From assembly GCA_902784045.1 (NCBI GenBank), contig CACZTE010000110.1:1-6433 (forward strand): DNA of 6,433 nucleotides, given 5' to 3'. Below the pieces are notes generated by a model. The model was not told where the DNA came from, searched no databases, and saw only the letters and a list, made by a program, of their open reading frames with translations. Source of the stretch: an uncultured Eubacterium sp. Its GTDB lineage: Bacteria; Bacillota; Clostridia; Eubacteriales; Eubacteriaceae. Positions 6,342-6,433 of the stretch are shown here, piece after piece (position 1 is the first letter of the stretch; each line of letters begins with the position of its first letter). Made by a program: the position numbers and the translations under genes.

Positions 6342-6401
6342 CGAACTTATCAAATGAAATGGGTGGAGGCTCATGCGAACTTATCGAGCGGAGCGGGTGG
6401 A
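6342..6401. repeat. Direct repeat, 34-bp period, with internal pentamer doublets
   Basis: Two 26-base units (6342-6367 and 6376-6401) share CGAACTTATC at the left and GGTGGA at the right. Between them, unit one has AAATG twice and unit two has GAGCG twice. They match at 20 of 26 positions, and all six differences are transitions. GCTCATG follows unit one (6369-6375) and recurs at 6414-6420. The pattern suggests a dispersed or structural repeat family; I do not recognise it. Confidence 0.65.
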
Positions 6402-6433
6402 ATCACTCTATGTGCTCATGTCCGTTAGCCTTG

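Larger units (their letters stand above)
6134..6433. other. Repeat-dense region with no convincing gene
   Basis: From the peptidase stop to the window edge I find no supportable gene. The region is packed with short repeats instead: inverted repeats at 6148-6170, 6172-6188 and 6320-6336, a 26-bp tandem duplication (6282-6333), and a 34-bp-spaced direct repeat (6342-6401) with GCTCATG repeated at 6369-6375 and 6414-6420. A 63-codon minus-strand frame (6342-6151) crosses the tandem repeat out of phase and is probably not a gene. Its right boundary lies outside the window. It could be an untranslated RNA, a dispersed repeat family or the edge of a mobile element. Confidence 0.55.

Noticed and set aside
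6151..6342. 63-codon minus-strand frame in the repeat region
   Set aside because: It crosses the 26-bp tandem repeat in shifting phase, ends inside a hairpin, has no clear ribosome-binding site and no recognisable motif.
6373..6433. Possible start of a plus-strand gene (ATG at 6373, open to the edge)
   Set aside because: GGAGG lies only three bases before the ATG, and both are part of the repeat units. Only 20 codons are visible, too few to support a gene.
6342..6433. CRISPR array or integron recombination site
   Set aside because: There are only two imperfect units with an 8-base gap, unlike CRISPR repeats and spacers. The GTTAGCC near 6422 lacks a matching partner core and foldable arms for an attC site.

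Overview
The window looks like chromosome from a Gram-positive-type bacterium, most likely Bacillota and perhaps a clostridial lineage. Three things point this way: strong AAGGAGG-type ribosome-binding sites, a sigma-A-like promoter, and an ABC exporter pair with the Arg/Gly/Pro-rich N-terminal tail common in that phylum. TGA is used as a stop. The genus cannot be fixed from the sequence alone. Coding DNA is moderately GC-balanced, and the roughly 500-base gap at 4653-5158 is strongly AT-rich.

Positions 1-4652, minus strand, hold one operon read right to left. It starts with a MarR-family repressor (4652-4170), followed by a 775-residue ABC half-transporter with a very large external loop (4100-1773). 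A second ABC half-transporter begins on the next base and runs off the left edge (1772 to <1). Motif differences mark the two ABC subunits as a heterodimeric exporter with one catalytic and one degenerate ATP site, the TM287/288, LmrCD and BmrCD type. A near-consensus promoter (4745-4717) lies upstream of the repressor. It carries three evenly spaced TTAACT elements that probably form the repressor's own operator. The likely circuit is that the MarR protein binds a toxic or signal ligand, releases the operator, and so induces the exporter.

Positions 4653-5158 form an AT-rich divergent intergenic region with promoter-like sequences on both strands and possibly a decayed gene. Positions 5159-6133, plus strand, encode a complete P1/S58-family (DmpA-like) self-processing aminopeptidase with an unusual translation start region.

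Positions 6134-6433 contain no convincing gene but are dense in repeats: three inverted repeats, a 26-bp tandem duplication, and a 34-bp direct repeat with a striking internal pentamer structure. A weak terminator candidate lies there too. This is the least explained part of the window.
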